This document shows positions 1 to 12,036 of a stretch of DNA of 64,000 nt, in pieces. The DNA comes from Thermohalobaculum sp050330995. GTDB taxonomy: Bacteria; Pseudomonadota; Alphaproteobacteria; Rhodobacterales; Rhodobacteraceae. Location of the stretch: NCBI GenBank assembly GCA_050330995.1, contig JBHJHI010000066.1, positions 1-64,000 on the forward strand, given 5' to 3'. The position numbers and the translations under genes were made by a program. How positions within the stretch are numbered: the first letter of the stretch is position 1; each line of letters begins with the position of its first letter. A model generated the notes under the pieces. It was not told the origin of the DNA. It searched no databases and saw only the letters and a list, made by a program, of their open reading frames with translations.

Positions 1-1
1 G

Positions 2-94
2 AAGCCGTTCGTCGAGCGCTGGAAGCAGAAGCGCTTCGAGGACGCGCAGGCGTCGATCGCGGCCGAGGCCGAAGGTCACGCCCTGCCCGGCTGA
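2..94 (+). CDS. 3' end of an unidentified gene (partial)
   Basis: An open frame enters from the left edge and stops at TGA 92-94. It encodes the last 30 residues of a protein, beginning KPFVERWKQK and ending GHALPG. Codon use is GC-rich like the rest of the chromosome, so it belongs to the resident genome and not to the AT-rich islet that follows. Too little is present to name a function. The tail is charged and helical-looking, with no recognisable motif. Confidence 0.6.
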   Translation, partial: KPFVERWKQKRFEDAQASIAAEAEGHALPG

Positions 95-181
95 CGCTTC
101 TACTTTGCCGAAAATGATGACACTTCAATATGGTTGCAACACACATATGTCTTGAGCTACACTGAGGACTGAAAGCAGGAA

Positions 182-370
182 GTGAAAACTCTTTCTAAGA
201 TCGCAATAAAGAAAAAATGCGACGTCGTGAAGACGATCGCATTGGCCACTTCAGTGTTTTTAGCTCTTGAGATAATTTTATATATTTTAGGAGAAGGAGT
301 GGCATCTACAGTAGCAATTTTATTTTTAATTTTGTCATTCATTGCATTGTTAATTCTCAGGACCAAATAG
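182..370 (+). CDS. small AT-rich putative two-TM membrane protein
   Basis: This 62-residue ORF starts with GTG. A basic N-terminus (several Lys) is followed by two hydrophobic stretches, about residues 19-38 (TIALATSVFLALEIILYIL) and 42-60, a plausible helical hairpin in the membrane. The codons are strikingly AT-rich (TTT, ATA, TTA) compared with all neighbours. Its 3' end overlaps the 3' end of the convergent 305-residue gene by 21 bases. The Shine-Dalgarno is poor: AGGA lies too close to the GTG. It could be chance coding in AT-rich DNA, or the small partner of a transferred two-gene module. No family recognised. Confidence 0.35.
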   Translation: MKTLSKIAIKKKCDVVKTIALATSVFLALEIILYILGEGVASTVAILFLILSFIALLILRTK

Positions 371-1267
371 AGAGCGCTGCTCGGGCCGCAGAAAAACATC
401 ATAGACTTTTTTTATCGCTGTACGCTTTATTTTCCATGCGCCTTCATGAAAATCTTCATCGTACTCCACATCAGCGATGATCGTTATCCCTGATGACATA
501 GGGATTTTCACCTCTCCATTCAAAACGCGATCTACGAAATCAAGATCGTCTATATAAGCTCCAAATTCACCATTTGATCCTATGAATTTCCAATGTCTTT
601 TCTTATGTATAAGTGTAGGACTAACTAATACTAGCTCCTCTCGGGTATGCCTCGTACGTCCGCCATCACCCGCTCTTTCTATAAGAGCAGGCCTTAGTAT
701 TTCTAATCTTGATGGCTCTGTAACATCAATCGGATTCTTGTTTGGTGAAGGCATTATTCCGATACAAGAAATCGATTTGTCCCTACTCAGGCGGTCCAAA
801 AACCGCTCAGCGTGACGCCGCCCTATTCCTTTGCTTATTCCATCATCTACCGCCTCCTTAATTTCTTTGATGGCCTCATCTGAGAGTTGAAGCTCTTCCT
901 TTTCTTTGAATATCTCATCCATAATAAATGTATATAAATAGGTGGCGTTTTGCTGAGCAAGCCAGAAACCTGAAACCGCCGCTACTGTTATCCAGTTTTT
1001 CTTTGATAATGCTCCGGTTTTTATCGACTGGAGCACAGCATTGATTTTGATACTCCCATGATCAAAGCTAGCAAGTTCTAATCTTGCCTCAAAAGAAGGG
1101 TTTATTTGATATGAAATTTCATTCACAATTCCATCGAAATTAATAAGAGCTTCTGCAACAGTGCTCAAGGAAGGCCGTGAATTTTCCTCCCTCAACTTTA
1201 TATATAATCCAATATAAGGATCGACTGGATCACCGTTCTTATCAGTAGAAAGAAAAAATGATGGCAT
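350..1267 (-). CDS. hypothetical protein of the AT-rich islet
   Basis: I do not recognise this protein (305 residues from ATG at 1267; a GTG at 1276 would add three). The ATG is preferred because AAGGTG lies about 8 bases upstream of it. Visible features are an acidic, soluble N-terminal region (about 1-85), one hydrophobic segment near residues 91-110 (WITVAAVSGFWLA), a Lys/Glu-rich helix, then a mixed alpha/beta C-terminal region rich in Asp. Codon use is AT-rich (AAA, ATA, TTT) and unlike the flanking 70% GC genes, so recent acquisition is likely. It converges on, and overlaps, the small membrane ORF. Its product is cytosolic or a single-pass membrane protein. Confidence 0.75.
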   Translation of the reverse strand: MPSFFLSTDKNGDPVDPYIGLYIKLREENSRPSLSTVAEALINFDGIVNEISYQINPSFEARLELASFDHGSIKINAVLQSIKTGALSKKNWITVAAVSGFWLAQQNATYLYTFIMDEIFKEKEELQLSDEAIKEIKEAVDDGISKGIGRRHAERFLDRLSRDKSISCIGIMPSPNKNPIDVTEPSRLEILRPALIERAGDGGRTRHTREELVLVSPTLIHKKRHWKFIGSNGEFGAYIDDLDFVDRVLNGEVKIPMSSGITIIADVEYDEDFHEGAWKIKRTAIKKVYDVFLRPEQRSLFGPEN

Positions 1268-1276
1268 CTTAGACAC

Positions 1277-1594
1277 CTTGCCCAGGGAGGCTTTCTAGAC
1301 TCGTATCACCTACGGCCTTGATTAACAACGGCTCGATCAATCTCACTGTCCTGTTACCATCCTCCTCGTCTTAGTCCCCGTTACCGAATCCATAGCTGGA
1401 ACAGTACCCTTATCGCCAAGGCTGCTCCCATCACCCAACCACCCCACCCCCGCGACGTTTTTCCTTGCACGCCCCGCTGTCCATGGCGCGAACGATCGTA
1501 GACACTGAAGGGTGGACAGGCGCGCGGCGCGGCGACGGGGAGGGGCCCCGGACCGGGCGGCGGGCGCCCCTGAGCAAACGGAGCGGGACAGCTC
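1277..1594. other. intergenic gap at the islet/chromosome boundary
   Basis: This 318-base stretch separates the islet gene from ctpA. Composition switches from AT-rich to GC-rich around 1370-1450. No ORF, tRNA fragment or clear flanking direct repeat was seen. It must hold the start signals of both divergent genes, but I could not assign -35/-10 boxes with confidence. Confidence 0.4.
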
Positions 1595-2911
1595 ATGCGG
1601 AAGACGGTTTTGGCGCTGATGGCCGGCGCGGCGGTGGGCGTGGCGCTCCCTTACGTGGTCGCCCCGACCTACGCCCAGGACGACGCACGCTCGACCTACG
1701 AGAACCTCGACCTGTTCGGCGACATCTTCGAGCGGGTGCGCGGCGCCTACGTCGAGGACGTGGACGAACAGCAGCTCATCCAGGCGGCGATCGACGGCAT
1801 GCTCGCCTCGCTCGACCCGCACTCGACCTACCTGCCGCCGCAGAACTTCCAGGACATCCGCGAGCAGACCCGCGGCGAATTCGGCGGCCTCGGCATCGAG
1901 GTCACGATGGAGAACGGCTTCGTCAAGGTCGTGGCCCCGATCGACGACACCCCCGCGGCCAACGCCGGCGTCGAGGCGGGCGACTACATCACCCACATCG
2001 ACGGCGAGAGCGTGCTCGGCCTCACCCTCTCCGAGGCGGTCGACCGGATGCGCGGCCCCGTCGGCTCGGCGATCACCGTGACCCTGACGCGCGAGAGCGA
2101 GGACGAGCCCTTCGACGTCGAGATCACCCGCGACACCATCACCATCCGCGCCGTGCGCACCCGCACCGAGGGCGACGTGGGCGTGCTCCGCATCACCACC
2201 TTCAACCAGCAGACCGCCAAGAACCTCGAAGAGGGCATCGAGGAGATCAAGACCGAGCTCGGCGACGACGTCGCGGGCTACGTGATCGACCTGCGCAACA
2301 ACCCCGGCGGGCTTCTGTCCCAGGCGATCGAGGTCTCCGACGCCTTCCTCGAGACCGGCGAGATCGTCTCGACCCGCGGGCGCGACCTCGACGAGGCCGA
2401 CCGCGTCAACGCCCGCCCGGGCGACCTGACCGGCGGCAAGCCCATCGTGGTGCTGATAAACGAGGGCTCCGCCTCGGCCTCCGAGATCGTCGCGGGCGCG
2501 CTGCAGGACCACCGCCGCGCGATCGTGGTGGGCGCCAAGTCCTTCGGCAAGGGCTCGGTCCAGACCATCATGCGCCTCGGCGACCGCGGCGCGATCAAGC
2601 TGACGACGGCGCGCTACTACACGCCCTCGGGCCGCTCGATCCAGGCGCTCGGCATCGAGCCCGACATCCTGGTCGAAGAACGTCGCCTTTCGGTGAACGA
2701 GGAGGAGAGCGCGCGTCGCGGCCGGCGCTCGGAGGCGGACCTGCGCGGCAGCCTCACGAACGATCTCTCCGAGGACGAGCAGCGCCAGCTTGAGGAGGAG
2801 CGCGCCCGCCACGAGGCGACGGCCGAGCTGCGCGCCGAGGACTTCCAGCTCGCCTACGCACTCGATCTGCTGACGGGCCTCGCCGGCTACGATCGCGGCG
2901 CGGGCAACTGA
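1595..2911 (+). CDS. ctpA: C-terminal processing peptidase, S41 family
   Basis: Periplasmic serine protease of the CtpA/Prc family (438 residues), which trims or degrades proteins from their C-termini and is often linked to peptidoglycan hydrolase turnover. A signal peptide covers about residues 1-27 (cut near PTYA/QD). A PDZ domain spans about 95-165 and the S41 domain about 190-355. The catalytic Ser is in GSASASE (S294 by family spacing) and the Lys in FGKG (K319), 25 residues later as expected. The C-terminal tail (about 370-420) is a charged Arg/Glu coiled-coil-like region. In many alphaproteobacteria an EnvC-like gene precedes ctpA; here the AT-rich islet sits there instead. rppH follows after 45 bases. 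Confidence 0.95.
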   Translation: MRKTVLALMAGAAVGVALPYVVAPTYAQDDARSTYENLDLFGDIFERVRGAYVEDVDEQQLIQAAIDGMLASLDPHSTYLPPQNFQDIREQTRGEFGGLGIEVTMENGFVKVVAPIDDTPAANAGVEAGDYITHIDGESVLGLTLSEAVDRMRGPVGSAITVTLTRESEDEPFDVEITRDTITIRAVRTRTEGDVGVLRITTFNQQTAKNLEEGIEEIKTELGDDVAGYVIDLRNNPGGLLSQAIEVSDAFLETGEIVSTRGRDLDEADRVNARPGDLTGGKPIVVLINEGSASASEIVAGALQDHRRAIVVGAKSFGKGSVQTIMRLGDRGAIKLTTARYYTPSGRSIQALGIEPDILVEERRLSVNEEESARRGRRSEADLRGSLTNDLSEDEQRQLEEERARHEATAELRAEDFQLAYALDLLTGLAGYDRGAGN

Positions 2912-2918
2912 GGACAGC

Positions 2919-2946
2919 GCCGGGCGGGGCCCCTGCCCCGCCCGGC
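2919..2946. terminator. perfect hairpin between ctpA and rppH
   Basis: GCCGGGCGGGGC, loop CCCT, then GCCCCGCCCGGC: a 12-bp perfect, all-GC stem with a 4-base loop. It lies 7 bases after the ctpA stop and ends 10 bases before the rppH ATG. No T-tract follows. It may terminate, attenuate, or protect the ctpA mRNA end, and it would restrict access to the rppH ribosome site. Confidence 0.5.
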
Positions 2947-2956
2947 GGCCGCAGCC

Positions 2957-3451
2957 ATGATCGACCGTCCCGACAGCATCGCCCACCTGCCCTATCGCCC
3001 CTGCGTCGGCATCGTGCTCTTGAACCGCCGGGGCCACATCTTCGCCGGCCAGCGCGTCGACGGCAGCGCCAACGCCTGGCAGATGCCCCAGGGCGGCATC
3101 GACCCCGGCGAGACGCCCGAGCAGGCGGCGCTGCGCGAGCTGCAGGAAGAGACCGGCATCCCGCCCGAGAAGGTCGAGGTGCTGCGCGAGAGCCGGCAGT
3201 GGCTGGCCTACGACCTGCCCGCCCACCTCGTCGGCCGCCTCTGGGGCGGGCGCTACCGCGGCCAGACCCAGCGCTGGTTCGCGATCCGCTTCGACGGCAC
3301 CGACGCGGACATCGACCTCGGCGCGCACGAGCGCGAGTTCCGCACCTACACCTGGATGGAGCCCGACGAGCTGATCCTCAGGATCGTGCCGTTCAAGCGC
3401 GACACCTACGGCTCGGTGTTCGCCGAGTTCAGCAACCTGATCCGGCGCTGA
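2957..3451 (+). CDS. rppH: RNA pyrophosphohydrolase (Nudix)
   Basis: RppH removes pyrophosphate from the 5' end of triphosphorylated mRNAs in the cytosol, starting 5'-end-dependent decay by RNase E. The 164-residue length is typical. The Nudix box is complete at about residues 43-65: GGIDPGETPEQAALRELQEE, with the conserved G, E, RE and EE residues. The RppH-specific early motif YRPCVGIVLLN and the later WFAIRF and EF segments are present. The ctpA-rppH order is common in alphaproteobacteria. A long GC hairpin follows the stop. Confidence 0.93.
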   Translation: MIDRPDSIAHLPYRPCVGIVLLNRRGHIFAGQRVDGSANAWQMPQGGIDPGETPEQAALRELQEETGIPPEKVEVLRESRQWLAYDLPAHLVGRLWGGRYRGQTQRWFAIRFDGTDADIDLGAHEREFRTYTWMEPDELILRIVPFKRDTYGSVFAEFSNLIRR

Positions 3452-3466
3452 GGCGGCGCGACCGAA

Positions 3467-3505
3467 GGCCCGTGTCCGCCGCCCCGGGCGCGGCGGACAC
3501 GGGCC
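3467..3505. terminator. 16-bp hairpin after rppH
   Basis: GGCCCGTGTCCGCCGC pairs perfectly with GCGGCGGACACGGGCC across a 7-base loop (CCCGGGC). There is no T-run. It sits 15 bases after the rppH stop, between two convergent genes, so a terminator or mRNA-end role is likely for rppH and perhaps for the opposite gene too. Confidence 0.55.
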
Positions 3506-3605
3506 GGGCGGTCGGACCGGCGCGGGCCCCGCCGAGGAGCGCCCCGCCTCCGCGTGTTGTGGTTCGCGCCCGGCCCCGCGGGAGATCGTCCGGAGGACCG
3601 CCCCC

Positions 3606-3863
3606 TCAGCCGACGAGCCGCGCGACCAGCACAAGCACGACCGCGCCGATGGTCGAGACGATGATCGCGTTCAGGATCTGGTAGCCGGTCTCGATCTCGA
3701 TGCCGAGGTAGGGCAGCAGCAGCCCGCCCACGATAGAGCCGAGCAGGCCCCAGATCAGGTACTTGATCAGGTTGCCCCCGCCCACGATCAGGCTCGCGAG
3801 CCAGCCGGCGACGAGGCCGATCACGAGGACGACGATGATCGAGGAGCCGGTGACGTCTTCCAT
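3606..3863 (-). CDS. GlsB/YeaQ/YmgE family membrane protein
   Basis: A small inner-membrane protein (85 residues) of the transglycosylase-associated/GlsB family, often induced by general stress; its biochemical role is unknown. Three hydrophobic segments are visible: IIVVLVIGLVAGWLASLIVG, a Gly-rich central helix (LIWGLLGSIVGGLLLPYLG) and a C-terminal helix. The Gly-rich pattern and the AGWLAS motif are diagnostic. It is monocistronic and lies between rppH and uppP. I found no EcfG-type promoter upstream, although this family is often under that regulon. Confidence 0.85.
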   Translation of the reverse strand: MEDVTGSSIIVVLVIGLVAGWLASLIVGGGNLIKYLIWGLLGSIVGGLLLPYLGIEIETGYQILNAIIVSTIGAVVLVLVARLVG

Positions 3864-3929
3864 GGGGTGCCTCCTGACGCTGCGACGCTCACGGGCGCGA
3901 CCGGACGCCGCGCCGCCCCGGACCGGGGG

Positions 3930-4802
3930 TCAGAGATACGCGAGCGCGAGCAATCCCGTTCCGAGCGCGAGGCGGTAGAGCACGAACGGCGTCATCGTCC
4001 ATGCGCTCTTGAACATCCCCATCATCACGTAGAGCGCGGCGAGCGCGGCCACGAAGGAGAGCCCGGCGCCGAGGGCGAGATCGGCCAGCAGCGTGCCCTC
4101 GGTCGGCACCGCGATCGTGCCGCCCGCCTCCGCCCGCGGCGCGGTCGCGTCGCGGGTCAGGAGCGCGGCGGTCTCGACCAGGCTCGCGGCCAGGATCACC
4201 GGGATCGCCATCAGGAGCGCGAGGCGCGCGGCCTCGTCGCGCCGGAAGCCGAGCGCGCGCGCGGCCGTCATGCAGATCCCCGAGCGCGAGGTGCCCGGCA
4301 CCAGCGCGAGCGCCTGCGCGAGCCCCATGATCACCGCGTCGTCCGTCTTCCAGCCGGTCGCACCCTCGCGGTCGGCCTCGGCGCGATGCTCGAAGCCGTA
4401 GCAGTCGGCGAGCCAGAGCGCGCCGCCGCCGAGGAGCGTCGCCCAGCCGATCACCTCGACCGAGCGCAGCGCCGTATCGGCGCCGGAGAGCTTCAGCGCG
4501 AGCCCGGCCACGACCGCCGGCACGGTGGCGATCGCCACCAGCCGCGCGAGCCGCGCGTCGGGCGTCGACCGGCGCCGGCGCGCGAGGTCGAGGCCGCCCG
4601 TGACCAGCCGCGCGGTATCGGCGCGAAAGTAGAGGCAGACCGCGACCAGCGTGCCGAGGTGGACGGCCACGTCCATGGTCACGCCCTGGTCGATCCGGCC
4701 CGTCAGCAGCGGCCAGAGCACCAGATGACCCGAGGACGAGATCGGCAGGAACTCGGTCACGCCCTGTACGAGAGCGAGGACGACGATGTCGAGGATGGCC
4801 AT
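3930..4802 (-). CDS. uppP: undecaprenyl-diphosphatase
   Basis: UppP (BacA) is an integral membrane phosphatase that recycles undecaprenyl pyrophosphate to the monophosphate carrier for peptidoglycan synthesis; overexpression gives bacitracin resistance. Both family signatures are present: QGVTEFLPISSSGHL near the N-terminus and PGTSRSG in the middle (about residue 165). Several hydrophobic helices follow. I chose the ATG at 4802 (290 residues) because GGGGGAAAG precedes it; an ATG at 4814 would add four residues. It is divergent from gltD. Confidence 0.93.
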   Translation of the reverse strand: MAILDIVVLALVQGVTEFLPISSSGHLVLWPLLTGRIDQGVTMDVAVHLGTLVAVCLYFRADTARLVTGGLDLARRRRSTPDARLARLVAIATVPAVVAGLALKLSGADTALRSVEVIGWATLLGGGALWLADCYGFEHRAEADREGATGWKTDDAVIMGLAQALALVPGTSRSGICMTAARALGFRRDEAARLALLMAIPVILAASLVETAALLTRDATAPRAEAGGTIAVPTEGTLLADLALGAGLSFVAALAALYVMMGMFKSAWTMTPFVLYRLALGTGLLALAYL

Positions 4803-4888
4803 GCTTTCCCCCATGCGCCACCGGCGTGCCGGCCGGACGGCGGGGATGCCATGGCGCGACGGGCGCCGCGGTGCAACATGGATTATCT

Positions 4889-5015
4889 GTCAGCAGACCT
4901 GACCTTATATTCCGGCCGAGAGCGGCGGCTGCGTCGAAACGCGCGGCCGAGACCGCCGAGCCGTCACCGACAGGTCAGCAGCTATGACTTTTCACCCGCG
5001 GCCCGGTTCTATATA
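4889..5015 (+). promoter_or_regulatory. uppP/gltD divergent control region
   Basis: The relatively AT-rich patch between uppP and gltD contains an inverted repeat GTCAG-N5-CTGAC (4889-4903) directly followed by TTATAT (4905-4910). A second TATATA (5010-5015) has a weak TATGAC about 18-21 bases upstream (4983-4988) and lies about 45 bases before the gltD start. The octamer GTCAGCAG occurs twice in the region. Promoter assignment is tentative. Confidence 0.35.
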
Positions 5016-5060
5016 GCCACGTGACCGTCGATGACCGAGGCGACCTGCAGGGAGGGTGTC

Positions 5061-6488
5061 GTGCCGAACAGGATGCTGCAGTTCACGCGCGTCGAGCGCG
5101 ACACGCCCGAGAAGCGCGCCGCTGACCAGCGTAACAAGGACTTCGGCGAAATCTACCGCGAATTCGCCCGCGAGAAGGCCGAACAGCAGGCCGCGCGTTG
5201 CTCGCAGTGCGGCGTGCCGTTCTGTCAGTCCGGCTGTCCGCTGCACAACAACATCCCCGACTGGCTGAAGGCCTGCGCCGAGGACCGGATGCAGGAGGCC
5301 TACGAGCTGTCGGCGATGACCAACACCTTCCCCGAGATCTGCGGGCGCATCTGTCCGCAGGACCGGCTGTGCGAGGGCAACTGCGTCATCGAGCAGTCGG
5401 GCCACGGCACCGTCACCATCGGCGCGGTCGAGAAGTACATCACCGAGACCGCGTGGGAGAACGGCTGGGTCGACATCCCCGCGCCCGAGCGCGAGCACGA
5501 CGCCTCGGTCGGCATCATCGGCGCCGGCCCCGCGGGCCTCGCAGCCGCCGACATGCTGCGCCGGCGCGGTCTGCGGGTCACGGTCTACGACCGCCACGAC
5601 CGCTCCGGCGGGCTGATGATCTACGGCATCCCGGGCTTCAAGCTGGAGAAGCCGGTGGTGATCCGGCGCAACGAACAGCTCGAGAAGGCCGGGGTGCGCT
5701 TCGCGCTGAACACCGAGATCGGGCGCGACGTGTCGTTCGACGATCTGCGCGCGCGCCACGACGCGATCCTGATCGCGACCGGCGTCTACAAGGCGCGCGA
5801 GCTCGGCCAGGAGCCGATGGCCGGCCTCGTGCAGGCGCTCGACTTCCTGATCGCCTCGAACCGCAAGGGTCTCGGCGACGACGTGCCCGACTTCGACGAC
5901 GGCACGCTGAGCGCCGAAGGCAAGAACGTGGTCGTCATGGGCGGCGGCGACACGGCGATGGACTGCGTGCGCACGGCCGTCCGCCAGGGCGCGAAGTCGG
6001 TCAAGTGCCTGTACCGCCGCGACCGCGCCAACATGCCCGGCTCCCAGCGCGAGGTGGCGAACGCCGAGGAGGAGGGGGTCGAGTTCCAGTGGCTCACCAA
6101 CCCCAAGGGCTTCGTCGGCGAGAACCACGTGCAGGCGGTGCGCGCCGTCCAGATGCGCCTCGGCGCCCCCGACGCCACCGGCCGACAGGCGCCCGAGGAG
6201 GTGCCGGGCTCGGATTACGAGGAGCCCTGCGACCTCGCGATCCAGGCGCTCGGCTTCGAGCCCGAGGCGCTGCCGCGCCTCTGGGGCGTCGAAGGGCTCG
6301 AAGTGAACCGCTGGGGCACGATCAAGTCGGACTTCCGCACCCACGAGACCTCGCTGCCGGGCGTCTATGCGGCCGGCGACATCGTGCGCGGGGCATCGCT
6401 CGTGGTCTGGGCGATCCGCGACGGACGCGAGGCGGCCGACGCCATCGCCGCGAAGCTGACCGCGGCCGTGGTGGTGGCGGCGGAGTGA
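5061..6488 (+). CDS. gltD: glutamate synthase (NADPH), small subunit
   Basis: The beta subunit of NADPH-GOGAT takes electrons from NADPH through FAD and passes them to GltB for reductive glutamate synthesis from glutamine and 2-oxoglutarate. The N-terminal cysteine clusters CSQCGVPFCQSGCP and CGRICPQDRLCEGNC hold the 4Fe-4S centres. A FAD-binding GAGPAGLAAA (about residue 155) and an NADPH-binding GGGDTAMDC (about residue 295) follow. The GTG at 5061 is preferred (475 residues) because GGAGGG sits 4 bases before it; an ATG at 5031 is also open. gltB lies 0.8 kb downstream with two small genes between. Confidence 0.95.
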   Translation: MPNRMLQFTRVERDTPEKRAADQRNKDFGEIYREFAREKAEQQAARCSQCGVPFCQSGCPLHNNIPDWLKACAEDRMQEAYELSAMTNTFPEICGRICPQDRLCEGNCVIEQSGHGTVTIGAVEKYITETAWENGWVDIPAPEREHDASVGIIGAGPAGLAAADMLRRRGLRVTVYDRHDRSGGLMIYGIPGFKLEKPVVIRRNEQLEKAGVRFALNTEIGRDVSFDDLRARHDAILIATGVYKARELGQEPMAGLVQALDFLIASNRKGLGDDVPDFDDGTLSAEGKNVVVMGGGDTAMDCVRTAVRQGAKSVKCLYRRDRANMPGSQREVANAEEEGVEFQWLTNPKGFVGENHVQAVRAVQMRLGAPDATGRQAPEEVPGSDYEEPCDLAIQALGFEPEALPRLWGVEGLEVNRWGTIKSDFRTHETSLPGVYAAGDIVRGASLVVWAIRDGREAADAIAAKLTAAVVVAAE

Positions 6489-6694
6489 GGCCGTGAGCCC
6501 GACCCGAGGGGACGCCGGGCGCGAGGCGCGGACGACCGCGCGCCGCATGGCTCGCGAGGAGAACGGGCGGCGTGCGGCCCGCGAGGCGCGGGCGACGTTC
6601 GCTGCGGGGTTCTCGCGCCGCGCGCCGCTTTCCGCCGCGACGGCCGGCCGGCTCGGGGCGTGACGTCCGGCCGCCGGAGGAATGGAGGAACGCG

Positions 6695-7117
6695 ATGACC
6701 ACCGGCTCCTGCCTCTGCGGCGCGGTGCGCCTGACGCTGTCCACCCCGCCGCGCGAGGTGGACGCCTGCCACTGCGGCATGTGCCGCAAGCTCACGGGCG
6801 GCGGCCCGATGCTCGCCCTGCACCAGCCGGGCGGCGCCAGGCCGGCGGTCGAGGGCGAAGAGCACGTGAGCGTCTATCGCTCCTCCGACTGGGCCGAGCG
6901 GGCGTTCTGCGCGCGCTGCGGCACGCCGCTCTGGTATCGCTTCGTCGAGCGCGACTTCCACTCGCTCTCGGCCGGCCTGTTCGACGCCGAGGCGCTGACG
7001 TTGACGAAGCAGATCTTCATCGAGGCCAAGCCCGGTCTCTACGACCTCGCGAACGACACGCCGAAGCTCACGGAAGCGGAGGTGATCGCCGCCTTCTCGC
7101 AAGAGCACGGCGGATGA
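6695..7117 (+). CDS. GFA family protein (zinc-binding, CENP-V/GFA fold)
   Basis: A 140-residue protein of the GFA (formaldehyde-activating-enzyme-like) family. Zinc ligands are visible as CLCG near residue 6, CHCGMC near residue 26, and CARCGTPLW near residue 71. Most family members have no proven substrate; glutathione-formaldehyde activation is known only for some. The start is set by a strong GGAGG 6 bases upstream. Its stop overlaps the next ORF as ATGA, so the two are translationally coupled. It sits between gltD and gltB on the same strand. Confidence 0.85.
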   Translation: MTTGSCLCGAVRLTLSTPPREVDACHCGMCRKLTGGGPMLALHQPGGARPAVEGEEHVSVYRSSDWAERAFCARCGTPLWYRFVERDFHSLSAGLFDAEALTLTKQIFIEAKPGLYDLANDTPKLTEAEVIAAFSQEHGG

Positions 7118-7308
7118 AGGACTGGACCCTCGTCGCCTGCGGCTGGTGGCTGTTCGTCACCTCCGCCGCCTTCTTCGTGCTCGCCGCGCTGCGCGCCGGC
7201 GATCTGCTCGCGACCCTCGGGTCGCTCGCCTTCATGGCGGCCAACGTCGCCTTCCTGATCCCCCATTACCGCGCCAGGCCCCCGCGCCGGCCCGACCCGG
7301 AGGACTGA
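7114..7308 (+). CDS. small two-TM membrane protein between gltD and gltB
   Basis: Encodes 64 residues beginning MKDWTLVACGWWLFVTSAA. Two hydrophobic segments (about 5-26 and 30-51) are followed by a basic, Pro-rich tail RPPRRPDPED, suggesting a hairpin membrane protein with a cytosolic C-terminus. The ATG overlaps the GFA stop (ATGA), and the stop lies two bases before the gltB ATG, so all three are probably read from one mRNA. I do not recognise the family. Confidence 0.65.
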   Translation: MKDWTLVACGWWLFVTSAAFFVLAALRAGDLLATLGSLAFMAANVAFLIPHYRARPPRRPDPED

Positions 7309-7310
7309 CC

Positions 7311-11855
<4,545 letters not shown>

Positions 11856-11862
11856 GACGGGA

Positions 11863-11887
11863 CGGGGGGCGAGCGTCTCGCCCCCCG
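11863..11887 (+). terminator. gltB terminator-like hairpin
   Basis: CGGGGGGCGAG, loop CGT, CTCGCCCCCCG: an 11-bp perfect stem starting 7 bases after the gltB stop. There is no T-run, as is common for 3' hairpins in this GC-rich sequence. It probably ends or stabilises the glutamate synthase transcript. Confidence 0.6.
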
Positions 11888-12036
11888 ACCGCCGCGGGTC
11901 CGATGGCGACGCCGCCGCCCGTGGCCGCCCCGTGACGCCGGCGTGGCAATCGAGCGGCGCGTCATACATTCGTCCCGGGCCTCGCCTAGCGTCCCGGCGG
12001 CCGGCCGTGGGGACGTCGGCGTGCCCGGAGGTCGGC

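Noticed and set aside
1343..3634. Long minus-strand frame opposite ctpA and rppH
   Set aside because: Shadow of two well-conserved plus-strand genes; low-complexity composition and no motifs.
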